From Acidobacteria bacterium Ga0077553 (lineage in GTDB: Bacteria; Acidobacteriota; Terriglobia; Bryobacterales; Bryobacteraceae): a stretch of 39,420 bases of DNA. The notes under the pieces were generated by a model. That model did not search any database, was not told the DNA's origin, and was given only the letters and a program-made list of their open reading frames with translations. Location: NCBI GenBank assembly GCA_001464575.1, contig LNFE01000302.1, forward strand, positions 1 through 39,420, written 5' to 3'. The position numbers and the translations under genes are program-made. Below are positions 24,601-31,823 of this stretch, piece after piece (position 1 is the first letter of the stretch; every line of letters begins with the position of its first letter).

Positions 24601-25112
24601 TGGCTCTCGAGGCGTGTGTCGGACTGCACGACCGAGGGGTCGAGGCGGGAGAAGAAGAAAGGATTCCGCTGGTACTGCGGAATGGCCCCAGCGATCTGGC
24701 TGTCGATCGTCGTTTCGAGCTTGCTGGAGTTGAACTGCACCTGCGCGCTCTGCGAGGAGACGGTGACGGATTCGGTCACAGCACCAACCGAGAGCATGGC
24801 GTCGACGGTGACGTCGGCGCGTTGCCGCATCACGATGTTTTTCGCTTCGAAGCGGGAGAAGCCAGGGGCTTCGACGGTCACTGTATAGGTCCCCGGCACG
24901 ATCAGGTCGAACAGGTAGACGCCGTTCTGGTTCGTCTGACGGACGGTCGCGACCGCCGTCTCGTTGTTGGTGAGCGTCACGGTGGCGCCGGCAATCACCG
25001 ACTTCGTCGCCTCCACCACGGTACCCTGCATCCGGCCCCGGTAATCCTGGGCCAATATCCCAGTGGCCGCGAGAACGATCACTATCCCGATTCGTGTCAG
25101 TTTACTCAGCAT
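21657..25112 (-). CDS. TonB-dependent receptor, Oar-like, with carboxypeptidase-regulatory-like N-terminal domain
   Basis: The protein has 1151 residues. Residues 1-22 are a signal peptide (ending GILAQ). Residues about 24-105 are a carboxypeptidase-regulatory-like beta-sandwich: GRMQGTVVEATKSVIAGATV, NQNGVYLFDLIVPGTYTVTV and EAPGFSRFEAKNI. A plug domain follows (about 115-245: AGAIPQYQRNPFFFSRLDPS, GVTGSDFQVDGSPV, VQEVNVQVNAIDAEFGQSTG), then a 22-strand-type outer-membrane barrel ending MGLRIRF with the usual C-terminal phenylalanine. These large receptors are abundant in acidobacteria and probably import glycans or peptides; the cargo is unknown. No SusD-like or substrate-enzyme gene is adjacent. 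It is convergent with the Rrf2 gene, and a TAAACT box lies seven bases before ATG 25112. Confidence 0.95.
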   Translation of the reverse strand: MLSKLTRIGIVIVLAATGILAQDYRGRMQGTVVEATKSVIAGATVTLTNNETAVATVRQTNQNGVYLFDLIVPGTYTVTVEAPGFSRFEAKNIVMRQRADVTVDAMLSVGAVTESVTVSSQSAQVQFNSSKLETTIDSQIAGAIPQYQRNPFFFSRLDPSVVQSDTRLESQPYHSTGTGTQTVGGVTGSDFQVDGSPVGLGNFTGYVPSPDMVQEVNVQVNAIDAEFGQSTGAAVSVTLKSGTNKFTGVAFYQGVYPWANAVLNRVNRTPNIQRNHMFGGTLGNPIRKNKWFNFVAFEGWELVDPQTITGQLPSALERAGNFSQSRNAANNLRMVYDPFSTQTSADGRTVTRQPFPGNIIPANRISRVASAYTAALPQPNATAVGNYGARNYVVPLKLFTPYRNFSDRTDYIINDSLRYAGRVSFFRTPISASNPLGDDLVWMSDRGSNRHATQISNELTWAKSARTVISGSFAYYGFIDESNPRTTFKGYDSLWPGNSWYKAIFASGAITEVPPGMAITHGDGGSIMSSYSNGIGANGPYWRKHSTQDQEVLKMAHQYDKHYLKFGFESRYGSTWQLPQISFPSFSFNAVNTASTYLNPDTRVSGDGYASFLLGAVNGARMPARVTTRLYQRTYGLYINDDFKLSRRITLNLGLRWELEQPFREEEDRAARGVDLTVPIPEFQGANAPQQSAAVRQYLQSNWIFNGAYRWTGPDQKGKWKATAGTLSPRAGIALRLDGKSSLRAGWGRYYSPWLRSSNLTQGNFYGFALETDAPPPLLGVPQMSLDNPFPTASFPIQDVTGKSLGDYTGLGSALSWFANERPRQHLDRINLSYQREIFGMVVDGTYFLNTANAPAVRNLNMVDPRIGYTHKTAINQSVPNPFFNILTPEKFPGALRNQRNVALSTLLVPYPQYGALNVTDAENNGGLQFQQMSVRVRRSFTQGLAFLGGYSYTYAKNLAYYDDQDQFLQQRTWINDTQPRHRITFGGNWQFPVGRGRMLLKSAPRAVDAVIGGWNFSPVLTWRSGNYLSFPGLIANGDPRVENPGPNGWFNPSVFSVLPAFTRRQNPILYDGLTGPGLFNLDVSMVKSFSITDRFSAEMRLDSFNAPNSMTWNDPSTAISSTFFGRSSGQFNLNGVGVGRTTQMGLRIRF

Positions 25113-25119
25113 ATCGGCG

Positions 25120-25125
25120 AGTTTA
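25120..25125 (-). promoter_or_regulatory. Candidate -10 box (TAAACT) for the TonB-receptor gene
   Basis: On the minus strand TAAACT ends seven bases before ATG 25112 with no Shine-Dalgarno between, consistent with a leaderless transcript. No -35 is recognisable. The 99-base gap up to the AsmA-like gene end holds nothing else that I can name. Confidence 0.35.
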
Positions 25126-25211
25126 CGGACCTAACTTTTCAGGCTGGTGACGGTTCTGGTGCAGTTTGCACTCAATTGCGCTTCAGGTGCTGTAACAGAG
25201 TGTTTTTCCGT

Positions 25212-26777
25212 TTACTCCGATTTTTTGCCGCGATCGAGCCCAAAGTGCGGATCTTTTCGATTCCCATCGATTTTAATTTTGAGGAATGTGCCGGCGCCTT
25301 TTTTCGAGAAAAAGGGGTCCACTGGCTTCAGCGCCCAACGCTTCCAACCGGTCTGCGTTTGAGAGACTTTCGCGCGAAGCCGGGCGGTGCCGCGGAAGTC
25401 GAGATCTTCGGTATCCATCTGGTAGCGGCCCCCGATTTCCATCAATGCTCCAGGGATGGCGAAGGTCAGATCGCGAAAGGTGATGGACTCGTTTTCGAGA
25501 TGAAAGTGACCGGTAAGGTCGGTGAACACCTCGTCGATCGCCATGTTCTTGGGTTGGCCCTGGGCCTGCCGGCTGATGCCGTCGATCTTCTCCTGAATCT
25601 GAGAGCTCAGGAACTGGCCATTCTGGATCTTGAAGTCCCCGTCGAGCAGAATCTTCTCCTTCACCTTTCCGTCGAGCGGTGGAATGCGAATCTTGGTCTT
25701 GAGGTAGAAATCGCCGGCCATGAACGGGGTCGTACCTTTCATGGCGAGATGGAGCAGGTCGGCGAGATGGCCCTTCGGCATCAGCACGTCCAGATCGATG
25801 GTGCGGCGAGCGTCCCCATCGTGCTTGATCACGGCGCCGGATGTGGTGAAGGCTGTCTTACCCAGCACGGCATGGATGGGTTTCAAAATGGTGTTGCCGT
25901 TAGTGCCATCCACTTCGACGTCGTAGTTCACCGTGAGCGGCACAGGATTGCCAGCCATCTTCAGTTGAAAGTCCGGCACCGTAGCGGCGCCCTTGGCAAA
26001 GATGTGGGCCAGTTGACCCTGGAAGGAGCCCTTCGAATCGAGAATGCCTCCGATCCCGGAAAAGACGCCCAGGTCCGCATTATCGAAGGCGAAGTCGCCG
26101 TCGAGCGGAGTGTCGCCAGGTTCTTCGGCGTTCCACGGGCCGAACCCTCCCTTGGCCTCGATCTGGCCCGGGGGCCGGGCGTTCCGAAGCGAGGCTTCGT
26201 ACTTCATCGGCACGCCGAGACCGGCCGAAAGCATCCGGATGCGTTGGAGTTCAAACTCGAGCGGCTTCTTGGCTGGGTCCTTCGGCAGGATGACCAGCTT
26301 GGCATTGGTAATCACAAGTTCTTCGAGGACGACGTTCGAGGAGGGCTTGGCGCCGGAGGACTTGGCGCGCTGGCCCTTCGGCGGGATGTAGATCTCCAGC
26401 CCATCGAGGACGACAAGAGAGACTTTGTGGTTCGGATCGAAGAGCTTACCCAGATCTGCGTTAAACGAGAAGCGCTTGATCTTTAGCAACGGGGTGGCGT
26501 TCGCCTGGCGCAGAATGATGTTATCCGCTTCCACGGCAGCCGTGGATCCGCGGCCCTTATTCATCCACAGGGCGACGGGCGAAAACTGCGGTACGTTTAC
26601 GCGCAGGGCGCCGAGTTCCACATCGGCCTGGAATCGATCACGCAGGTAGGCGATCGCCTGTTCGCGGATGTATGGCTCGAAGCGGGCGGCCAATTGTTTG
26701 GCAGAGTAGTACAGAGCACCGCCGAGGCCTGCCAGGACGACGATGAGGATGAGAACGATAATCTGCCATTTGCGCAT
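25212..26777 (-). CDS. AsmA-like inner-membrane-anchored protein
   Basis: The protein has 521 residues. A short cytoplasmic start (MRKWQ) is followed by one membrane helix (about 6-25), and the rest is periplasmic. It has repeated beta-strand segments typical of AsmA-like proteins: VELGALRVNVPQFSPVALWM, LGKLFDPNHKVSLVVLDGLE, ILDSKGSFQGQLAHIFAKG, VFTDLTGHFHLENESITFRD and MDTEDLDFRGTARLRAKV. AsmA-like proteins form grooves that carry phospholipids between membranes; whether this one does is not shown. Its start codon lies inside the beginning of the divergent protease gene, so the two transcripts overlap. The ATG at 26777 has no strong Shine-Dalgarno. Confidence 0.8.
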   Translation of the reverse strand: MRKWQIIVLILIVVLAGLGGALYYSAKQLAARFEPYIREQAIAYLRDRFQADVELGALRVNVPQFSPVALWMNKGRGSTAAVEADNIILRQANATPLLKIKRFSFNADLGKLFDPNHKVSLVVLDGLEIYIPPKGQRAKSSGAKPSSNVVLEELVITNAKLVILPKDPAKKPLEFELQRIRMLSAGLGVPMKYEASLRNARPPGQIEAKGGFGPWNAEEPGDTPLDGDFAFDNADLGVFSGIGGILDSKGSFQGQLAHIFAKGAATVPDFQLKMAGNPVPLTVNYDVEVDGTNGNTILKPIHAVLGKTAFTTSGAVIKHDGDARRTIDLDVLMPKGHLADLLHLAMKGTTPFMAGDFYLKTKIRIPPLDGKVKEKILLDGDFKIQNGQFLSSQIQEKIDGISRQAQGQPKNMAIDEVFTDLTGHFHLENESITFRDLTFAIPGALMEIGGRYQMDTEDLDFRGTARLRAKVSQTQTGWKRWALKPVDPFFSKKGAGTFLKIKIDGNRKDPHFGLDRGKKSE

Positions 26778-28602
26778 GTTGTTTTGGGTGCCGCTCTTGT
26801 CGGCGGGGGTGCCAGGAAGTTCCGAACTTCTTTCGGAGGATATCCGCTATAGCGGCGTCGCGAAGCTGAGTGTTGCTGGTTCGTGCACGGGCAGTTGGAT
26901 CATACCGCGCGAGGGAGCGCCGGAAGATGCACCAGCGTATCTGTTTTCGGCGGGGCACTGCTATTCCACATCCTTCGGCACTAGCGAACTGGTGAGGAAC
27001 CGGGAGATCGCCAACGGAGTGGCTTCGTTTCGTTATTTTATAGATACACCAGCGGAGCGGAGGGTTACGGTTCCGGTGCGGCGCGTGGTTTGGGCGTCGA
27101 TGGCGAACACCGACGTCGCGGTTTTCGAACTGGGCGCCACAGTCAGCGAGTTACGTCGTCAGGGACTATCCCCACTCACGCTCGGCGACCACGTCGAGGA
27201 CGAACTGATCGTTCGGGGCATCCCTGTTTCCGGGACGCCGATTGAGGACCAATACCTGCGGGAGGCCGGATGCCAGTTTCAGGGCGTCTTCAATCTGATC
27301 GAGTTTGTTTGGACGTTTCGGCGATTTCTCCGCCACGACTGCGAGGATATTCGCGGCGGCAGCTCTGGGTCGCCGGTGATCAACCGGCGGAGTGGAGAAG
27401 TGGTCGGGGTCATGAGCACGACGGTGGAGGGAGAGTCGCCCTGTTACCTGGGTACGCCGTGCGTGATTGGCGGCGAGCAGCCGGAGGTGCTGGAGGGTAG
27501 TTATTCGGCCCCGGTGTGGGGATGGAACGTCTGCTTTGCGGCGGATGGCCGGTTTGATCCCGAAGCCGCGGGGTGTCCGCTCGAGACGCGCGCGGCGCCG
27601 GTGATCTCGGGTGCGCCGCCGCGGACGATTCGCCAAGGGCGCTCGTGGAATGTGAGCGTCTCCGGACGCTACCGGTCCGGGACCATCGCGGAGCGGGACG
27701 GCTTTTGCGAGCACGCCGCGATGGGCGGCTGGCGGGAGGGGAAGATTCTGGACCCGATCCCGGATGTTGAGGGCGGCTACTTTCTGTGCGTCGAGGCCGA
27801 GAACGGCGCCATGGCCATGCGGCATGTGCGGGTGGACAAGACCCCTCCGTTGTTGGCTCCGCGCTTTACCTTCGCGGACGAAAACGCCGCCATGGTGCTG
27901 CGGTTCGAATTCTCTCCGGCAGAGCTTTCGAGTTACTCGTACAAGTTCGGCGCCGGGGCGGATTGCGACGCGCCAGAGGGCTATCTGATCTACCGGAGAG
28001 TGCCGGTTCGAATTGCCGGAGCGGGCAGATTATGCCTCTACGGCGAGGACGAAGCGGGCAACCGGACCCCGCCGCAGGGTTACGATTACGGCCAGGGGGC
28101 GCGGATCTACCGGCTCACCAACGGCGCAAGCCTGCGGGAGAGTTGGTTGGCGCCGGGAGCGTTCGCTACCGTCTTCGGAACCGGGCTGCGCGGGGCTTCG
28201 GTAACCATCGTGGATCACCTGGGCGTTCGGCACACGGCGAAGGTCCTGGCGACTCTGCCTTCGCAGGTGAATTTCTATGTTCCCGAGGCGGTGCGGCTGG
28301 GCCGGGCGCGGCTCGAGGTCGGGGGAGCGTCGTTCGAGACGGAGGTGCGGTCGGCGTCGCCGGGGCTATTCTTCACCAACACCGAGGGGCTGGAACAATA
28401 CGGCACCGGCATGCGGTTCCGGCCGGATGCGGAAGGGTTTGTCGGCGGGCTGCGGGTGAGGCTGCAAGTGGAACCGCTCGAAGAGGGGTTGGACCGGGTC
28501 CGCTTTCTCCTGCCGGACGACTTAAAACTCCGTGGCTTCGTTTCGTTATGGGTGCGTATCGGCGAGTGGGAGAGCAACCGGATGGTGGTTCGGTTGCGTT
28601 GA
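26743..28602 (+). CDS. Secreted trypsin-like serine protease with TIGR03437-like C-terminal domain
   Basis: The protein has 619 residues from ATG 26743. ATG 26749 or 26776 are alternatives; the latter would share CATG with the AsmA start but gives a signal peptide lacking positive charge. A signal peptide ends near LLSAGVPG. The chymotrypsin-fold triad is visible: His72 (FSAGHC), Asp124 (NTDVAVFEL) and Ser208 (RGGSSGSPV). Cysteines flank the active site (CTGSWI, CEDIRGG). Residues about 245-430 look like beta-sandwich modules. Residues about 445-619 resemble a divergent TIGR03437 domain (LTNGASLRESWLAPG, VFGTGLRGASVTI, ATLPSQVNFYVPEA), but its last part lacks the usual LYQVN motif. The substrate is unknown. 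The -35 of the rpmH promoter overlaps its 3' end. Confidence 0.85.
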   Translation: MRMRTIICHLRMLFWVPLLSAGVPGSSELLSEDIRYSGVAKLSVAGSCTGSWIIPREGAPEDAPAYLFSAGHCYSTSFGTSELVRNREIANGVASFRYFIDTPAERRVTVPVRRVVWASMANTDVAVFELGATVSELRRQGLSPLTLGDHVEDELIVRGIPVSGTPIEDQYLREAGCQFQGVFNLIEFVWTFRRFLRHDCEDIRGGSSGSPVINRRSGEVVGVMSTTVEGESPCYLGTPCVIGGEQPEVLEGSYSAPVWGWNVCFAADGRFDPEAAGCPLETRAAPVISGAPPRTIRQGRSWNVSVSGRYRSGTIAERDGFCEHAAMGGWREGKILDPIPDVEGGYFLCVEAENGAMAMRHVRVDKTPPLLAPRFTFADENAAMVLRFEFSPAELSSYSYKFGAGADCDAPEGYLIYRRVPVRIAGAGRLCLYGEDEAGNRTPPQGYDYGQGARIYRLTNGASLRESWLAPGAFATVFGTGLRGASVTIVDHLGVRHTAKVLATLPSQVNFYVPEAVRLGRARLEVGGASFETEVRSASPGLFFTNTEGLEQYGTGMRFRPDAEGFVGGLRVRLQVEPLEEGLDRVRFLLPDDLKLRGFVSLWVRIGEWESNRMVVRLR

Positions 28603-28622
28603 TGGCGGGGAGGCTTTATACT
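28594..28622 (+). promoter_or_regulatory. Sigma-70-type promoter of the rpmH-yidC-mnmE cluster
   Basis: TTGCGT (28594-28599) and TATACT (28617-28622) are separated by exactly 17 bases. The -35 lies within the last codons of the protease gene. Predicted transcription start is about 28629, leaving a leader of about 50 bases with AGGAA before rpmH. Confidence 0.65.
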
Positions 28623-28678
28623 GAAAGATCGGGTATGGTGTGCCTTCGTGCGCCTACGCCCACAGGAACTAAAAGACA

Positions 28679-28846
28679 ATGCCGAAGCGTACATTTCAGC
28701 CCAATAATCGCAAGCGTGCCAAGGTGCACGGCTTTCGCGAGCGCATGAAAACCAAGAATGGCCGTGCCGTGTTGGCCCGCCGCCGCGCGCGGGGCCGTTG
28801 GAAGCTCACCGTCAGTGACGAGCCAGCCGTCCGCGCCGCCAAATAA
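28679..28846 (+). CDS. rpmH: Ribosomal protein L34 (bL34)
   Basis: The protein has 55 residues: [19 protein letters not shown], then [20 protein letters not shown], the highly conserved L34 sequence. L34 is a small basic protein of the large ribosomal subunit. It runs a little longer than the usual 44-50 residues because of a C-terminal tail ([15 protein letters not shown]). The start ATG 28679 is preceded by AGGAA. It leads the conserved rpmH-rnpA-yidD-yidC-jag-mnmE cluster and is placed directly behind the 28594-28622 promoter. The rnpA frame is open inside its 3' half. Confidence 0.97.
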   Translation: MPKRTFQPNNRKRAKVHGFRERMKTKNGRAVLARRRARGRWKLTVSDEPAVRAAK

Positions 28847-29207
28847 CCGTTCGTTGACCGCCCACCGTTTGCGGAAGCCTGGCGAATTTCGCCGGGTCTA
28901 CGACCAAGGGGTGAGGTATCCGAGTACCTATTTCGTGGCTTTTTGCTTGCGGCATAGTCCGGTTGAACCAGATTCGGTCTCGCGGGAAACCGGGCCGCGC
29001 TTCGGGATTACGATTCCCCGCGCGGTGGGGAAAGCCGTGATTCGGAACAAGATTCGCCGTCGGATGCGGGAGTTGCTGCGCGCGCGCCTAGACCGCGTCA
29101 GCCCGAACTGCGATATTGTCTTCAATCCTCGGCGCTCCGCGCTTCTCGCGGATTTCGCGGTACTAGCTCGCGAGATGGATAAGGTGCTGGCGCGATGCAG
29201 CGCGTAG
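28815..29207 (+). CDS. rnpA: Ribonuclease P protein component
   Basis: The protein subunit of RNase P helps the catalytic RNA trim tRNA 5' ends. Conserved features are [18 protein letters not shown] near the N-terminus, [20 protein letters not shown] with the RNR-type RNA-binding helix ([16 protein letters not shown]), and [10 protein letters not shown]. The start is uncertain. GTG 28815 (130 residues) has a GGAAG about 11 bases upstream and overlaps rpmH by 32 bases. TTG 28854 gives a compact protein of typical length but lacks a Shine-Dalgarno. ATG 28758 would overlap rpmH by 89 bases, as in Thermus. I list the middle choice. The end overlaps yidD by 13 bases. Confidence 0.9.
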   Translation: MTSQPSAPPNNRSLTAHRLRKPGEFRRVYDQGVRYPSTYFVAFCLRHSPVEPDSVSRETGPRFGITIPRAVGKAVIRNKIRRRMRELLRARLDRVSPNCDIVFNPRRSALLADFAVLAREMDKVLARCSA

Positions 29208-29437
29208 TGAGCCGGCTTACGCCGGCCGAACTCTGTCTCTTCCTGCTGCGTATCTACAAGCAAGGGATATCGCCCTGGCTTCCTTCGGCTTGCCGATTCC
29301 ACCCTACCTGTTCCGTCTACATGATGGAGGCAATCACCCGGTTTGGCGCCGCGCGCGGCGTCTGGCTGGGATTGCGGCGTCTGGGCCGCTGCCATCCGTT
29401 TTGTGAAGGCGGAGTTGACCTCGTTCCGAAACAATAA
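29195..29437 (+). CDS. yidD: Membrane protein insertion efficiency factor YidD
   Basis: The protein has 80 residues. It matches the YidD family, a small membrane-associated protein that improves YidC-dependent insertion: [55 protein letters not shown] and DLVPKQ, including the three conserved cysteines (CRFHPTCS and CHPF). An amphipathic N-terminal helix is expected. It overlaps rnpA by 13 bases and ends six bases before yidC, so it is part of the same mRNA. Confidence 0.95.
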   Translation: MQRVVSRLTPAELCLFLLRIYKQGISPWLPSACRFHPTCSVYMMEAITRFGAARGVWLGLRRLGRCHPFCEGGVDLVPKQ

Positions 29438-29443
29438 CCTTAT

Positions 29444-31153
29444 ATGGCTGATCCGAATCCGAAGAAAGAGCTTTCGATGGAGCAGCGACTGCTGCTGGCG
29501 TTTGTCCTGATGGGGGTGGTTATCTTCGCTTCCCAGTACCTGCTCCCCAAGCCGCCGGAACCGCCGCCGGCCGCGAAGAAAGTGGCTCCGGCGGCAGCCA
29601 AGCCCGAAGCGAAGCAGGGAGAGGCGCCCCCCGCGGCGGCGGCAGTTGCGGCCGAAGCGCCCGCCGTGCCGGCGGAAGCGACGGTGGCGTCGAGGGAGGA
29701 GTTCCCGTTCCTCGATACTGACCTGTATCGCATCCAATTCGCGAACCGCGGCGCAGTGGTCCTGAGTTGGGTACTGAAGAACTTCAAGGACAACACCGGC
29801 AAGCCGCTTGACCTGGTTTCGCCCGAGAACACGACGCTCATCGGATTGCGTCCGTTCGCCTATGACTTCAAGGAGCAGGCGGTACCGGCCGATTTGAACA
29901 AGGCGCTCTTCTCTGTGCAGAAAGCCGAGGACGGCAAATCGATCACCTTCACCTTCTCCGATGGCAAGGTGTTGGCGCGAAAGCAGTTCAGCTTCAAAGA
30001 CAAGAGCTATCTGAGCGAAATCAAGAGCGAAGTGACCGCCAACGGGGCGCCGCTTTCACACCTGCTCGTCTGGCGCGGCGGTTTCGGTGACCAGAGCGTG
30101 GACAAGGCCTACGCCGCGCAGTTTTCGCTGCGTCAGGAGCCGAACGAAAACTATCCCACCACCCTCGAAAGTGCTGCCGGAGAGAGCGGTCCGGTTTCGA
30201 ACGCCGGAAACTATAAGTTCGTCGGCTTGCAGGATGCCTACTTCGGCGCGCTCTTTCTACCCAAAGCCGGGCAGACCGTCGAAATCAAGACCTTCACCGA
30301 TAAATTGCCCTACCCGGCCGGATCGAAGGACTTTTTGCCCTTTGTCGGCGCGGCGATCGGTTCGGCGGGACGGAATGAGTTCGGCTTGTACGTTGGACCG
30401 AAGGACCTCGAACTGTTGAAGGCGACGGATCCGCGTCTCGAATCGGTGGTCGACTGGGGTTGGTTTGGCTGGATCGCGCGTCCGCTGTTCGCGATGCTGC
30501 GCTGGGTGCAGACGTTCACCGGCGGCAACTGGGGCTGGGCCATCGTGGCCGTGACGGTGTTGATCAATGTGGCGTTAGTGCCCCTGAAGCTCAGCAGCAT
30601 GAAGAGCATGAAGAAGATGGCTCTGCTGCAGCCGCAAATTCAGGCGATCAACGACAAGTACAAGGGAGTTGGACTCAAGGATCCGCGGGCGAACGACAAA
30701 AACTCCGAGATCATGGACCTTTATAAGAAGAATGGCGTGAACCCGGCGGGCGGTTGCGTGCCTCTGCTCCTGCAGTTCCCCTTCTTTATTGGTTTTTATA
30801 AGGTTCTTTCCGTGGCGACAGAGTTGCGCGGCGCGGACTGGTTATGGGTGACGGACTTGTCGCGGCCCGAGACGATTCCGCTACGCATGCTGCCGCTGCT
30901 GATGTTGGGTTCCCAGATTTACCTCCAAAAAATGACCCCGTCGACCGGCGGCGACCCCGCGCAGCAGCGCATGATGATGTTCATGATGCCGGTGATGATG
31001 GCGTTCCTGTTCTGGAATGCCTCCAGTGGCCTGGTGCTATACTGGCTTACCGGAAACGTGGTTGGCATCGTGCAGCAGCTGTTCTTTAACCGGCTGACCC
31101 CGTCCACGGGAGTGACCGCGGCCCCCGCCGCTGCGAAGAAAAAAGGGAAGTAG
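29444..31153 (+). CDS. yidC: Membrane protein insertase YidC
   Basis: The protein has 569 residues and is the long Gram-negative type. The first membrane helix is about 15-34; an Ala/Pro-rich linker (about 36-82) leads to the periplasmic P1 domain (about 85-330); the conserved insertase domain is about 340-550 (GNWGWAIVAVTVLIN, then PLKLSSMKSMKKMALLQPQI, GCVPLLLQFPFFIGFYKVL, MMMFMMPVMMAFLFWNAS and SGLVLYWLTGNVVGIVQQ). A basic tail ends AAAKKKGK. Oddity: the groove arginine of the family (Arg366 in E. coli, Arg73 in B. subtilis SpoIIIJ) is Asn375 here (TVLIN-VALVPL). The protein inserts and folds inner-membrane proteins with or without Sec. It lies six bases after yidD and nine before jag. Confidence 0.96.
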   Translation: MADPNPKKELSMEQRLLLAFVLMGVVIFASQYLLPKPPEPPPAAKKVAPAAAKPEAKQGEAPPAAAAVAAEAPAVPAEATVASREEFPFLDTDLYRIQFANRGAVVLSWVLKNFKDNTGKPLDLVSPENTTLIGLRPFAYDFKEQAVPADLNKALFSVQKAEDGKSITFTFSDGKVLARKQFSFKDKSYLSEIKSEVTANGAPLSHLLVWRGGFGDQSVDKAYAAQFSLRQEPNENYPTTLESAAGESGPVSNAGNYKFVGLQDAYFGALFLPKAGQTVEIKTFTDKLPYPAGSKDFLPFVGAAIGSAGRNEFGLYVGPKDLELLKATDPRLESVVDWGWFGWIARPLFAMLRWVQTFTGGNWGWAIVAVTVLINVALVPLKLSSMKSMKKMALLQPQIQAINDKYKGVGLKDPRANDKNSEIMDLYKKNGVNPAGGCVPLLLQFPFFIGFYKVLSVATELRGADWLWVTDLSRPETIPLRMLPLLMLGSQIYLQKMTPSTGGDPAQQRMMMFMMPVMMAFLFWNASSGLVLYWLTGNVVGIVQQLFFNRLTPSTGVTAAPAAAKKKGK

Positions 31154-31162
31154 CGAACGCCG

Positions 31163-31813
31163 ATGAGTAACGCAAAGAAATACACGGTAGAGGCTTACGG
31201 GCCGCGCATCGAGCAGTTCTTGGGCGATCTCGTCGCAAAAGCCGGCTTGGAGCTTGGCTTCACGGTAACGCCTGGAGTCAGTCTCCACCCGGAGATCGAA
31301 AACCCGGAGTTGATGGTAAAGTTCACCGGGAAAGACATCGACATGCTGCTCGAGAACCGGGCCGAGTTGATGCTGGCCCTCGAACATCTCACGCTGGAAC
31401 TGCTGCGGGTGCCTTCCGAAGAGCACTCGCTCGTGTGTTTTGACGCCAACGACTACCGGTTGTTGCGGATGGAAGAGCTGCGGCTGAGCGCCCTGGCCGC
31501 GGCGGAACGCGTGAAGAAGACCGGCGAGCCGTTCCGCTTTTCGCCGATGACGTCACGGGAGCGGCGCATTGTCCACATGGCGCTGCGTGCCGAGACCGAA
31601 TTGACCAGCGAAAGTTTTGGCACGGGCCCGAGCCGGCAGGTGGTGATCTACCTGGCCGGTCAGCCGAAACCGAATATTCCGCTGCTGCCCGCACCGCCAC
31701 CGCGGCGGCCGTTTGGCGCTCCGCCTACCGAACGTAGCCGGGACGAACGGGGCGACCGCGACCGTCGGGACCGGGGTCCGCGCCGGGGCCCGCGGCCGCG
31801 TCGCGACGAATAG
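31163..31813 (+). CDS. jag: Jag/KhpB-like RNA-binding protein (KH and R3H domains)
   Basis: The protein has 216 residues. The KH domain is about 35-100 and the R3H domain about 105-170 ([11 protein letters not shown] gives Arg-x3-His; [20 protein letters not shown] ends the domain). The C-terminus (about 175-216) is disordered and rich in proline and arginine, with [19 protein letters not shown]. The Jag N-terminal domain is largely absent; the protein begins [19 protein letters not shown]. In the KH domain, the GxxG loop is replaced by ENRA ([20 protein letters not shown]), so KH-type RNA contact may be altered; the basic tail could compensate. Jag follows yidC in many bacteria and acts in RNA-based control of cell-envelope growth. 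The next gene starts 10 bases after the stop. Confidence 0.9.
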   Translation: MSNAKKYTVEAYGPRIEQFLGDLVAKAGLELGFTVTPGVSLHPEIENPELMVKFTGKDIDMLLENRAELMLALEHLTLELLRVPSEEHSLVCFDANDYRLLRMEELRLSALAAAERVKKTGEPFRFSPMTSRERRIVHMALRAETELTSESFGTGPSRQVVIYLAGQPKPNIPLLPAPPPRRPFGAPPTERSRDERGDRDRRDRGPRRGPRPRRDE

Positions 31814-31823
31814 CGACTCTGCC

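Noticed and set aside
22965..26486. 1173-codon open frame on the plus strand
   Set aside because: It lies antisense to both the TonB-receptor and AsmA-like genes, spans their intergenic gap, and its translation matches no family that I recognise.
28603..28678. Possible replication origin near rpmH
   Set aside because: No DnaA-box cluster and no dnaA gene; the region is explained by the rpmH promoter and leader.
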